From: JACVRW01 sp036009005
GTDB taxonomy: Bacteria > Actinomycetota > Thermoleophilia > Solirubrobacterales > Thermoleophilaceae
Direction: 5' to 3'
Assembly: GCA_036009005.1 (NCBI GenBank)
Contig: DASYMP010000052.1
Span: 1-6,297, forward strand
Length of the DNA stretch: 6,297 bases
In this document: one piece after another, positions 1 to 6,001 of the stretch
How positions within the stretch are numbered: the stretch's first letter is position 1
Layout: each line of letters begins with the position of its first letter
Translations under genes and position numbers: made by a program
Notes under the pieces: model-generated
What the model saw: the letters and a program-made list of their open reading frames with translations, nothing else
What the model was told of the DNA's origin: nothing
Database searches by the model: none

Positions 1-185
1 TGGTGCGCACGAAGAAGGAGTTCGGTCGCAACGACGGCACCTACATCTCCTTTGACGAGAACGCTGCGGTGCTGATCGACGACGGCAACAACCCGCGCGG
101 CACCCGCATCTTCGGCCCGGTGGCCCGCGAGCTGCGCGACCGCAACTTCATGAAGATCGTCTCGCTCGCCCCGGAGGTGCTCTGA
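1..185 (+). CDS. rplN: 50S ribosomal protein L14 (uL14), 3' part only
   Basis: This is the C-terminal half of L14, which binds 23S rRNA near the subunit interface and helps form an intersubunit bridge. The reading frame is open from the window edge: bases 1-2 finish a codon that starts outside, and full codons run from base 3 to the TGA at 183-185. The roughly 60 visible residues carry family hallmarks: FDENAAVLI, then NPRGTRIFGPVARELR, then the terminal NFMKIVSLAPEVL. L14 is usually about 122 residues, so about half is missing upstream. The GTG at base 3 is an internal Val codon and not the start. A strong Shine-Dalgarno for the next gene (GGAGGTG, 173-179) lies inside its last codons. The C-terminus is normal and identification is secure. 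Confidence 0.97.
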   Translation, partial: VRTKKEFGRNDGTYISFDENAAVLIDDGNNPRGTRIFGPVARELRDRNFMKIVSLAPEVL

Positions 186-187
186 CC

Positions 188-520
188 ATGGGCCTCAGGA
201 TCCGCCGCGACGACACCGTCCGCATCATCGCCGGCAAGGACCGCGGCAGGACCGGGCGCGTGCTGCGCACCGACCCGAAGCGCGACCGCGTCTTCGTCGA
301 GGGCGCGAACATCATCAAGCGGCACACGAAGCCGCGCACGCTGCGCGACACCCAGCGCGCCCAGGAGCTCGGCGGCATCGTCGAGATGGAGGGGCCGATC
401 CACGTCTCGAACGTGATGCTGATCGACCCCGACTCGGGCGAGCCCACGCGCGTGACGGTCACGCGCGAGGACGGCAAGCGCAAGCGCATCGCCAAGAAGT
501 CCGGGAAGGAGATCGACTGA
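188..520 (+). CDS. rplX: 50S ribosomal protein L24 (uL24)
   Basis: L24 is an assembly-initiator protein that binds the 5' region of 23S rRNA and sits near the peptide exit tunnel. The product has 110 residues, within the usual 100-110. The N-terminal KOW motif spans about residues 9-39, with AGKDRGRTGRVL at its centre. It is followed by the conserved NIIKRHTKP (41-49) and by GGIVEMEGPIHVSNVMLIDP (62-81), which are typical of bacterial L24. The C-terminus is Lys/Arg-rich, as expected for an rRNA binder. The ATG lies two bases after the rplN stop and eight bases after GGAGGTG (173-179), so the start is well supported. The TGA shares its last base with the ATG of rplE, which suggests coupled translation. 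Nothing unusual is visible. Confidence 0.98.
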   Translation: MGLRIRRDDTVRIIAGKDRGRTGRVLRTDPKRDRVFVEGANIIKRHTKPRTLRDTQRAQELGGIVEMEGPIHVSNVMLIDPDSGEPTRVTVTREDGKRKRIAKKSGKEID

Positions 521-1290
521 TGGAAGCCTCCGCACCCGCGAACGTGCCGGCGCGCCTCAAGGAGCGCTACGAGTCGGAGATCGCGCCCTCGCTGCAGGAG
601 CGCTTCGGCTACAAGTCCGCGATGGAGGTCCCGCGCGTCCAGAAGATCACGCTCAACATGGGCGTGGGCGACGCGAAGCAGGACTCGAACGTGCTCGACG
701 CCGCCGCCGAGCAGCTCGCCACGATCGCCGGGCAGGCGCCGAGCGTGCGCCGCGCACGCAAGTCGATCGCCGCGTTCAAGCTGCGCGACGGGATGCCGGT
801 GGGCGTGTCGGTGACGCTCCGGCGCGCGCGCATGTACGAGTTCCTCGACAGGCTCACCTCGATCGCGATCCCGCGGATCCGCGACTTCCGCGGCCTGAAC
901 GCGCGCTCGTTCGACGGCCGCGGCAACTACTCGATGGGCGTCCGCGAGCAGATCATCTTCCCCGAGATCGACTACGACGCCATCGACCAGGTGCGCGGCC
1001 TCGACGTGACGATCACGACGAGCGCGCAGACCGACGAGGAGGCGTACGTCCTTCTGCGAGAGTTGGGCATGCCGTTCTCTCCCGACGGCGCCCCGGGATC
1101 GGCCGACGCCGAGATCGACCCCGAGGAGGCCGCGGAGGAGGAGCGTCGCGAGGAGGCGCGCCAGAAGGCGGAAGCCGAGGCGGAGGCACTGGAAGCTTTG
1201 AAGGAAGAGAACCCGGAGGCGTACGAGACGCCGGCTCCGGCCACGGCGGAGCCGCCGGAGGGCGAGAGCATCGAGACGGAGAACGAGTAG
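520..1290 (+). CDS. rplE: 50S ribosomal protein L5 (uL5) with long acidic C-terminal extension
   Basis: L5 is a central-protuberance protein that binds 5S rRNA with L18 and contacts the P-site tRNA. Residues about 10-186 form a complete L5 core, including the conserved KITLNMGVGDA (43-53), RARKSIAAFKLRDGMPVG (78-95), FRGLN (123-127) and YSMGVREQIIFPEI (137-150), ending near LLRELGMPF (178-186). The family normally stops at about 180-187 residues, but this protein has 256. The extra 70 residues (codons 1078-1287) are low-complexity and acidic: I count 22 Glu and 3 Asp against 5 Lys/Arg. A Glu/Ala-rich stretch at about 201-230 could be helical, followed by a Pro/Glu/Thr end. AAGGAG (506-511) lies eight bases before the ATG. 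The tail is in frame and continuous with rpsN, so it is not an obvious frameshift. Its function is unknown. Confidence 0.97.
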   Translation: MEASAPANVPARLKERYESEIAPSLQERFGYKSAMEVPRVQKITLNMGVGDAKQDSNVLDAAAEQLATIAGQAPSVRRARKSIAAFKLRDGMPVGVSVTLRRARMYEFLDRLTSIAIPRIRDFRGLNARSFDGRGNYSMGVREQIIFPEIDYDAIDQVRGLDVTITTSAQTDEEAYVLLRELGMPFSPDGAPGSADAEIDPEEAAEEERREEARQKAEAEAEALEALKEENPEAYETPAPATAEPPEGESIETENE

Positions 1291-1476
1291 ATGGCAAAGA
1301 CTTCACAGAGGGTCCGCCAGCAGCGCGGGTCCAAGTACCAGACACGCAACTACAACCGCTGTAAGCGCTGCGGTCGCCCGCGCGCGTACCTGCGCAAGTT
1401 CGGCCTGTGCCGCATCTGCGTGCGCGAGATCGCGCACGAGGGCATGATCCCCGGCCTCACGAAGTCGAGCTGGTAG
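1291..1476 (+). CDS. rpsN (rpsZ): 30S ribosomal protein S14 type Z (uS14, zinc-binding)
   Basis: S14 assembles late into the 30S head near the A and P sites. The protein has 61 residues, the length of the short zinc form and not the roughly 100-residue zinc-free form. It carries the CxxC-x12-CxxC zinc ribbon with cysteines at 24, 27, 40 and 43, and the conserved ending EGMIPGLTKSSW. All four ligands are present, so zinc binding is expected. The ATG directly follows the rplE stop without a gap, and GGAG (1278-1281) lies nine bases upstream inside the rplE tail. A zinc-free paralogue under zinc control occurs elsewhere in some actinobacterial genomes; none is visible here. Confidence 0.98.
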   Translation: MAKTSQRVRQQRGSKYQTRNYNRCKRCGRPRAYLRKFGLCRICVREIAHEGMIPGLTKSSW

Positions 1477-1480
1477 CGCC

Positions 1481-1879
1481 ATGTCGATGACCGACCCCAT
1501 TGCCGACTTCCTGACGCGCATCCGCAACGGCCTGCACGCGGACCGCGACGACGTGGAGATGCCCGCCTCGAAGTTCAAGGCGGAGATCGCGCGCATCCTT
1601 CGTGAGCAGGGCTACATCGAGGACTTCTCGGTCGAGGCCGCGCGCGTCGGCCGCGTGCTGCGCGTGCGCCTGAAGTACACCGAGGACCGCAAGCCGGTCA
1701 TCCAGGGCATCCAGCGCGTCTCGAAGCCCGGCAACCGCCGCTACGTGGAGGCGGGCACGATCCCGAAGGTCCAGGGCGGGATGGGCACGACCATCATCTC
1801 GACGTCGCACGGCGTCATGACCGGCCACGACGCGCGCCGCGCCGGCGTGGGCGGCGAGCTGGTAGCGAGGGTCTGGTAG
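1481..1879 (+). CDS. rpsH: 30S ribosomal protein S8 (uS8)
   Basis: S8 binds helix 21 of 16S rRNA early in 30S assembly; in E. coli it is also the translational repressor of this operon. The product has 132 residues, the usual length. The N-terminus has the family motif MTDPIADFLTRIRN, and the C-terminal domain has GTTIISTSHGVMT (102-114), AGVGGE (121-126) and the terminal VW. The start is placed at the ATG at 1481. A second in-frame ATG at 1487 would give MTDPI directly and cannot be excluded, because the Shine-Dalgarno here is weak, with only scattered GAG and GGT upstream. Four bases separate it from rpsN. Its stop overlaps the GTG of rplF by one base (TAGTG). I could not identify an S8-binding mRNA hairpin at the rplX-rplE junction by eye. 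Confidence 0.97.
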   Translation: MSMTDPIADFLTRIRNGLHADRDDVEMPASKFKAEIARILREQGYIEDFSVEAARVGRVLRVRLKYTEDRKPVIQGIQRVSKPGNRRYVEAGTIPKVQGGMGTTIISTSHGVMTGHDARRAGVGGELVARVW

Positions 1880-2412
1880 TGAGCCGGATCGGAAAGCAGC
1901 CGGTTGCCGTGCCGGACGGCGTGGAGATCACGATCGAGCCGGAGCTCGTGAGCGTGAAGGGCCCGAAGGGCCAGCTCGCGGAGCGCAAGAACCGCGAGAT
2001 CGAGGTGAAGCAGGAGGACGGCCAGCTGCTCGTGAGCCGGCCGACCGACCGCGGCGAGCACCGCGCGCTCCACGGCCTCACCCGCAGCCTGATCGCGAAC
2101 ATGGTCGAGGGCGTGACGAACGGCTTCGAGAAGCGCCTCGAGATCCAGGGCGTCGGCTACCGCGCGAACCTCCAGGGCAACAAGCTCGTGCTGGCGCTCG
2201 GCTACTCGCACCCCGTCGAGGTGAACGCCCCCGACGGCATCGACTTCGAGGTGCCGCTGCCCACGCGCATCGTCGTGCGCGGCATCTCCAAGCAGGTCGT
2301 GGGCGAGGTGGCCGCCACGATCCGCAAGCAGCGTCCGCCGGAGCCCTACAAGGGCAAGGGCATCCGCTACGAGGGCGAGCACGTGGCGCGGAAGGTCGGT
2401 AAGCGCGCATGA
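1879..2412 (+). CDS. rplF: 50S ribosomal protein L6 (uL6)
   Basis: L6 binds 23S rRNA near the sarcin-ricin loop and the factor-binding site. The product has 177 residues, typical for bacteria, and shows the expected two repeated alpha/beta domains. It begins SRIGKQPV and continues with VSVKGPKGQL (24-33). The second domain has LEIQGVGYRANLQGN (87-101) and LALGYSHPVE (105-114), and the C-terminal signature is PEPYKGKGIRYEGE (154-167). The start is a GTG that overlaps the rpsH stop by one base, with GAGGG (1867-1871) seven bases upstream. No later start would keep the conserved N-terminus. The stop overlaps the ATG of rplR by four bases (ATGA). Confidence 0.98.
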   Translation: MSRIGKQPVAVPDGVEITIEPELVSVKGPKGQLAERKNREIEVKQEDGQLLVSRPTDRGEHRALHGLTRSLIANMVEGVTNGFEKRLEIQGVGYRANLQGNKLVLALGYSHPVEVNAPDGIDFEVPLPTRIVVRGISKQVVGEVAATIRKQRPPEPYKGKGIRYEGEHVARKVGKRA

Positions 2413-2762
2413 GCGTCAAGACGAAGAGCCAGTCGAGGCTGCGCCGCCGCCGCCGCGTGCGCGCCAAGGTGCGCGGCACGACCGAGCGGCCGCGCCTGTC
2501 GGTATTCCGCTCGAACCGCGGCATCCAGGCCCAGGTCATCGACGACGTGGCCGGCCACACGCTCGCCGCCGTCTACTGGACCGAGGGCGACCTGAAGACC
2601 CTGAAGTCGATGGACCAGGCCAAGCGGGCCGGCGAGCTCCTGGCCGAGCGCGCCAAGGCGGCCGGCGTCGAGACGATCGTGTTCGATCGCGGCGGCTACC
2701 GCTACCACGGCCGCGTGAAGGCGCTCGCCGAGGGCGCGCGCGAAGCGGGGCTGAAGTTTTGA
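2409..2762 (+). CDS. rplR: 50S ribosomal protein L18 (uL18)
   Basis: L18 brings 5S rRNA to the central protuberance together with L5, which is encoded in the same operon. The product has 117 residues, the normal length. It opens with a very basic segment (RLRRRRRVRAK, 10-20), then RPRLSVFRSNRGIQAQVIDD (27-46), and ends with the conserved FDRGGYRYHGRVKALAEGAR (92-111) and GLKF. The basic N-terminus contacts 5S rRNA in known structures. The ATG lies inside the end of rplF; GGAAGGT (2390-2396) is twelve bases upstream, slightly far, so coupling with rplF probably assists. It is followed by the longest spacer of the window. Confidence 0.98.
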   Translation: MSVKTKSQSRLRRRRRVRAKVRGTTERPRLSVFRSNRGIQAQVIDDVAGHTLAAVYWTEGDLKTLKSMDQAKRAGELLAERAKAAGVETIVFDRGGYRYHGRVKALAEGAREAGLKF

Positions 2763-2798
2763 ACGGCATCGCGACGATCGCTACGGTGAGTGGTTCGA
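2763..2798 (+). other. 36-base spacer between rplR and rpsE
   Basis: This is the only non-coding gap longer than six bases. It contains a small inverted repeat (gcga-cga-tcgc, 2771-2781), too short and without a following T-run to be an intrinsic terminator, and a Shine-Dalgarno-like GGTGAG. A GTG at 2786 opens a reading frame of only a few codons that stops at once. I see no convincing -35/-10 promoter pair. If rpsE began at the in-frame GTG at 2790, the spacer would be 27 bases. Confidence 0.6.
2785..2790 (+). promoter_or_regulatory. Probable rpsE ribosome binding site
   Basis: GGTGAG lies eight bases before the ATG at 2799. It overlaps the alternative in-frame GTG at 2790, which has no comparable site upstream, so it favours the ATG as the start of S5. 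Confidence 0.55.
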
Positions 2799-3385
<587 letters not shown>

Positions 3386-3386
<1 letters not shown>

Positions 3387-3562
3387 TGGCGACGCTCACC
3401 ATCACCCAGGTGAAGTCCTCGGTCGGCGCCAGCCGCAAGCAGCTCGAGACCCTGAAGACGCTCAAGCTCGGCAAGATCGGCCGCTCCACGGAGCGCGAGG
3501 ATCATCCGACCGTGCGCGGCCTCGTCCACGCCGTCCAGCATCTGGTGAAGGTCGATGGCTGA
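3386..3562 (+). CDS. rpmD: 50S ribosomal protein L30 (uL30)
   Basis: L30 is a small 23S rRNA-binding protein of the large subunit. The gene is short: 58 residues, as expected for bacterial L30 (about 58-60). The product begins MATLTITQVKSSVG, has the conserved RKQLETLKTLKLGKIGR (17-33) and the HPTVRGLVHAVQHLVKV ending (40-56). Its position between rpsE and rplO is the standard one. The ATG overlaps the rpsE stop by one base, with GAGGAG (3369-3374) eleven bases upstream. Its last eight bases overlap the start of rplO in another frame, and the rplO Shine-Dalgarno lies within its final codons, which implies tight coupling. L30 is absent from some bacteria but is complete here. Confidence 0.96.
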
Positions 3563-4052
3563 CGAGCAGCAGGAGAGCATCGGCCTCCACTCGCTGAAGC
3601 CCGCCCCGGGCTCGCGGAAGAGGCGCAAGCGCGTCGGCCGCGGCGAGGGCTCGGGCACCGGCAAGACCTCCGGCCGCGGCCACAAGGGCGCAGGCTCGCG
3701 CTCGGGCGCCAAGGAGAGAGTGAACTTCGAGGGCGGGCAGACGCCGCTGCACATGCGGATGCGCAAGCTCCGCGGCCCTCACATGAAGAAGTCGATGCCG
3801 TTCGAGAAGTTCCGCACGCACACCCAGCCGGTGAACCTGCGGGACCTCGACGCGCGCTTCGACAAGGGGTCGGAGGTGACCCCTGACAGCCTGCGCGAGA
3901 AGAACCTCGCAACGCGCCGCGAGGTGCCCGTGAAGATCCTCGGCCAGGGCGACATCTCCAAGGCGCTAACCGTGCACGCCCACGCCTTCTCGAAGACAGC
4001 TCGCGAGAAGATCGAGGCCGCGGGCGGCACCTGCCAACTGATCGAGGGGTAG
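3555..4052 (+). CDS. rplO: 50S ribosomal protein L15 (uL15)
   Basis: L15 is a late-assembly 23S rRNA-binding protein with a long basic N-terminal extension that threads into the subunit. The product has 165 residues, against about 145-150 in most bacteria. After an extra lead of about nine residues (ADEQQESIG) comes the usual LHSLKPAPGSRKRRKRVGRG (11-30), then GSGTGKTSGRGHKG (32-45) and FEGGQTPLHMRMRKLRG (58-74). The C-terminal domain ends with KIEAAGGTCQLIEG. No internal ATG or GTG would start closer to LHSLKP, and GGTGAAGG (3544-3551) stands just upstream, so the extension is probably real. It overlaps rpmD by eight bases. The six bases after its TAG lead to the GTG of secY. Confidence 0.97.
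   Translation: MADEQQESIGLHSLKPAPGSRKRRKRVGRGEGSGTGKTSGRGHKGAGSRSGAKERVNFEGGQTPLHMRMRKLRGPHMKKSMPFEKFRTHTQPVNLRDLDARFDKGSEVTPDSLREKNLATRREVPVKILGQGDISKALTVHAHAFSKTAREKIEAAGGTCQLIEG
4044..4049 (+). promoter_or_regulatory. secY ribosome binding site supporting the GTG start
   Basis: GAGGGG sits at the very end of rplO, directly before its stop codon and nine bases before the GTG at 4059. The next in-frame ATG, at 4128-4130 or later, would remove the conserved SecY N-terminal segment, so the GTG is the better start. Confidence 0.7.
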
Positions 4053-4058
4053 CGGCCG

Positions 4059-5327
4059 GTGCTCAGGACGTTCCTGAACTCGTTCAGGGTCCCCGAGATC
4101 CGGAAGAAGCTCGCCTTCACGGCGGCCATGCTCGCGCTCTACCGGATGGGCGCGTACATCCCCGCGCCGGGGATCAACGTCGACGCGGTGAAGGACATCG
4201 CGGACAACTTCACCGGCTCGAGCGTGCTCGGCCTGCTGAACGTCTTCTCGGGCGGCTCGCTCCAGCGCTTCGCGATCTTCGCGCTCGGGATCATGCCGTA
4301 CATCACGGCCTCGATCATGCTGCAGCTGCTCACGGTCGTGGTCCCGCAGCTCGACAAGCTCCGCAAGGAGGGCGAGGTCGGGCAGCAGAAGATCACCCAG
4401 TACACGCGCTACCTGACCGTGGCGCTCGCGTTCGGCCAGTCGATCGGCTACGTGTTCCTGTTCCGGACCTTCTCGAGCGGCAGCGCCGACGTCGTGGAGA
4501 ACTTCACCTTCGGTCGCGTCTTCGTGATCGTGATGACGCTCACCGCGGGCTGCGTCGTGCTGATGTGGCTCGGCGAGCTGATCACACAGCGGGGCATCGG
4601 CAACGGCATCTCGCTGATGATCTTCGCGTCGATCGCGTCGCGCATCCCGCACGGGGTGCAGGCCTGGTGGACGAGCCCGGACCAGATCTTCAAGGTGATG
4701 ATGCCCTTCCTGGCGCTGGCGGTGATCGCCGCGATCGTCTTCATGCAGGAGGGCCAGCGCCGCATCCCGGTCCAGTACGCGAAGCGCGTCGTGGGCCGGC
4801 GGATGGCCGGCGGCGGCTCGACCTATCTGCCGCTGCGCGTGAACATGGCCGGAGTCATCCCGGTGATCTTCGCGGCCTCGCTGATGGCCTTCCCGCCGAC
4901 CGTGGGCACGATGACTCAGGCGGGGTGGGCGCAGGACTTCTCGGCGTTCTTCAACCCGAGCAGGGCGCCCTACCTGATCGGCGAGTCGATCCTGATCGTC
5001 CTGTTCACCTACTTCTACACCGCTGTCACGTTCAACCCGGTGGAGCAGGCGGACAACCTGAAGAAGTACGGCGGCTTCATCCCCGGGGTGAGGCCAGGCA
5101 GACCCACGGCCGAATACCTCGACCGCATCCTCGCCCGGCTGACCTTCCCGGGCGCGCTCTACCTTGCCGCGGTCGCCGCGCTTCCGACCATCCTGATCAG
5201 CCAGACCTCCGCCACCTTCTTCTTCGGCGGGACGTCGATCCTGATCGTCGTGGGCGTGGCGCTCGACACGATGAAGCAGCTCGAGGCGCAGCTGATGATG
5301 CGGAACTACGAGGGCTTCCTCAAGTGA
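4059..5327 (+). CDS. secY: Protein translocase channel subunit SecY
   Basis: SecY forms the pore of the SecYEG channel in the cytoplasmic membrane, through which SecA or the ribosome pass unfolded and membrane proteins. The product has 422 residues, within the usual 420-440. I place ten hydrophobic segments at roughly 17-34, 70-92, 115-137, 150-172, 180-199, 212-230, 263-282, 306-326, 364-382 and 388-405. The plug-like Gly/Ser/Leu stretch SSVLGLLNVFSGGSLQRFAI (54-73) follows segment 1. Family motifs include RGIGNGISLMIF (178-189), RRIPVQYAKR (234-243) and the cytoplasmic loop FIPGVRPGRPTAEYLDR (340-356), whose Arg345 matches the functionally essential Arg357 of E. coli. The start is GTG. The stop overlaps the adk start by four bases. 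Partner genes secE and secG are not in the window. Confidence 0.98.
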   Translation: MLRTFLNSFRVPEIRKKLAFTAAMLALYRMGAYIPAPGINVDAVKDIADNFTGSSVLGLLNVFSGGSLQRFAIFALGIMPYITASIMLQLLTVVVPQLDKLRKEGEVGQQKITQYTRYLTVALAFGQSIGYVFLFRTFSSGSADVVENFTFGRVFVIVMTLTAGCVVLMWLGELITQRGIGNGISLMIFASIASRIPHGVQAWWTSPDQIFKVMMPFLALAVIAAIVFMQEGQRRIPVQYAKRVVGRRMAGGGSTYLPLRVNMAGVIPVIFAASLMAFPPTVGTMTQAGWAQDFSAFFNPSRAPYLIGESILIVLFTYFYTAVTFNPVEQADNLKKYGGFIPGVRPGRPTAEYLDRILARLTFPGALYLAAVAALPTILISQTSATFFFGGTSILIVVGVALDTMKQLEAQLMMRNYEGFLK

Positions 5328-5998
5328 GTGAGCTAAACCTGGTCCTCCTCGGCCCTCCGGGTGCCGGGAAGGGCACGCAGGCCGAGCGGCTGATCGAGGA
5401 CTTCGGGCTGCCCTACTACTCCACCGGGATCATCCTGCGGGACGCGGTCGAGCAGGGCTCGGAGCTCGGCAAGAAGGCCAAGGAGTACATGGACTCCGGC
5501 GAGCTCGTGCCCGACGAGCTGATCTGCGAGGTGATCGCGGAGCGCTTCGACTCGGGCGAGGCCGACCACGGCTTCCTGCTCGACGGCTTCCCGCGCACCG
5601 TGGGGCAGGCGGAGATGCTGGACAGGCTGCTCGACAGCCGCGGCCGCGAGCTGTGCGGCGTGCTCCTCATCGACGCCCCGGACGACGAGGTCGTGCGGCG
5701 CCTGTCCGGCCGGCGCACCTGCGCGAAGGGCAACCACGTCTACCACGTCGAGTTCGACCCGCCGAAGCACGAGGGGGTCTGCGACCAGGACGGCTCGCGG
5801 CTGATCCAGCGCGACGACGACAGGCCGGAAACGGTGCGAAAGCGCCTCGGGGTCTACCACGACCAGACGGAGCCGCTCGTCGACTGGTTCGAGAAGAAGA
5901 GCCTGCTGCGCCGCTTCGACGGCACGCGCTCCCCCGACGAGGTGCACGACAGGATTCGTGCCACACTGGCTGCGAAGCGACTAGAGGCGGAGCTCTAG
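5324..5998 (+). CDS. adk: Adenylate kinase
   Basis: Adenylate kinase catalyses ATP + AMP = 2 ADP in the cytosol. The 224-residue product is a long-type (LID-containing) enzyme. The P-loop GPPGAGKGTQ is at 10-19, the AMP-binding region at 33-39, DGFPRT at 87-92, the LID from about 128 to 165 with GRRTC and YHVEFDPPK, and QRDDD at 162-166. Two features are odd. The AMP-site motif, normally STGD followed by a hydrophobic residue and LR, reads STGIILR, with Ile36 in place of the nearly invariant Asp. The LID has Cys133, Cys153 and Asp156 in zinc-type positions, but Gly136 where the second Cys is expected; His138 could substitute. The GTG start overlaps the secY stop (GTGA) with GAGGG (5310-5314) nine bases upstream. 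The frame is also open far upstream inside secY, but that part encodes no kinase sequence. Confidence 0.97.
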   Translation: MSELNLVLLGPPGAGKGTQAERLIEDFGLPYYSTGIILRDAVEQGSELGKKAKEYMDSGELVPDELICEVIAERFDSGEADHGFLLDGFPRTVGQAEMLDRLLDSRGRELCGVLLIDAPDDEVVRRLSGRRTCAKGNHVYHVEFDPPKHEGVCDQDGSRLIQRDDDRPETVRKRLGVYHDQTEPLVDWFEKKSLLRRFDGTRSPDEVHDRIRATLAAKRLEAEL

Positions 5999-6001
5999 GC
6001 A

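Noticed and set aside
480..540. A possible S8-binding autoregulatory hairpin at the rplX-rplE junction, as in the E. coli spc operon
   Set aside because: By eye I could not find a helix with the S8-site features here. A covariance or folding search would be needed before claiming it.
1280..1300. A frameshift or gene fusion at the end of rplE, suggested by its extra length and the abutting rpsN start
   Set aside because: The tail stays in one frame to a clear TAG, rpsN starts directly afterwards with its own ribosome site, and S14 is complete. Extension is the simpler reading.
1741..2382. A 213-residue antisense frame opposite rpsH and rplF
   Set aside because: Its composition (Leu/Ala/Val/Arg/His/Asp) is that of the mirror frame of high-GC genes, and it lies entirely across two clear ribosomal genes. 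No motif or ribosome site supports it.
2771..2781. A small inverted repeat in the rplR-rpsE spacer as a possible terminator
   Set aside because: The stem is only four base pairs with a three-base loop and no T-run follows. It would not stop transcription, and the operon clearly continues.
3966..4652. A 228-residue antisense frame opposite rplO and secY, rich in Arg, Asp, Glu and His
   Set aside because: The low-complexity charged composition reflects antisense reading of hydrophobic and GC-rich secY codons. No start context or known family is visible.
4565..5998. A long + strand reading frame that would fuse about 253 residues to the N-terminus of adenylate kinase
   Set aside because: The upstream part is the out-of-frame reading of secY, rich in Arg, Asp, Gly and His as expected for a shifted frame of GC-rich DNA. 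Kinase sequence begins exactly at the GTG at 5324, which has its own Shine-Dalgarno.
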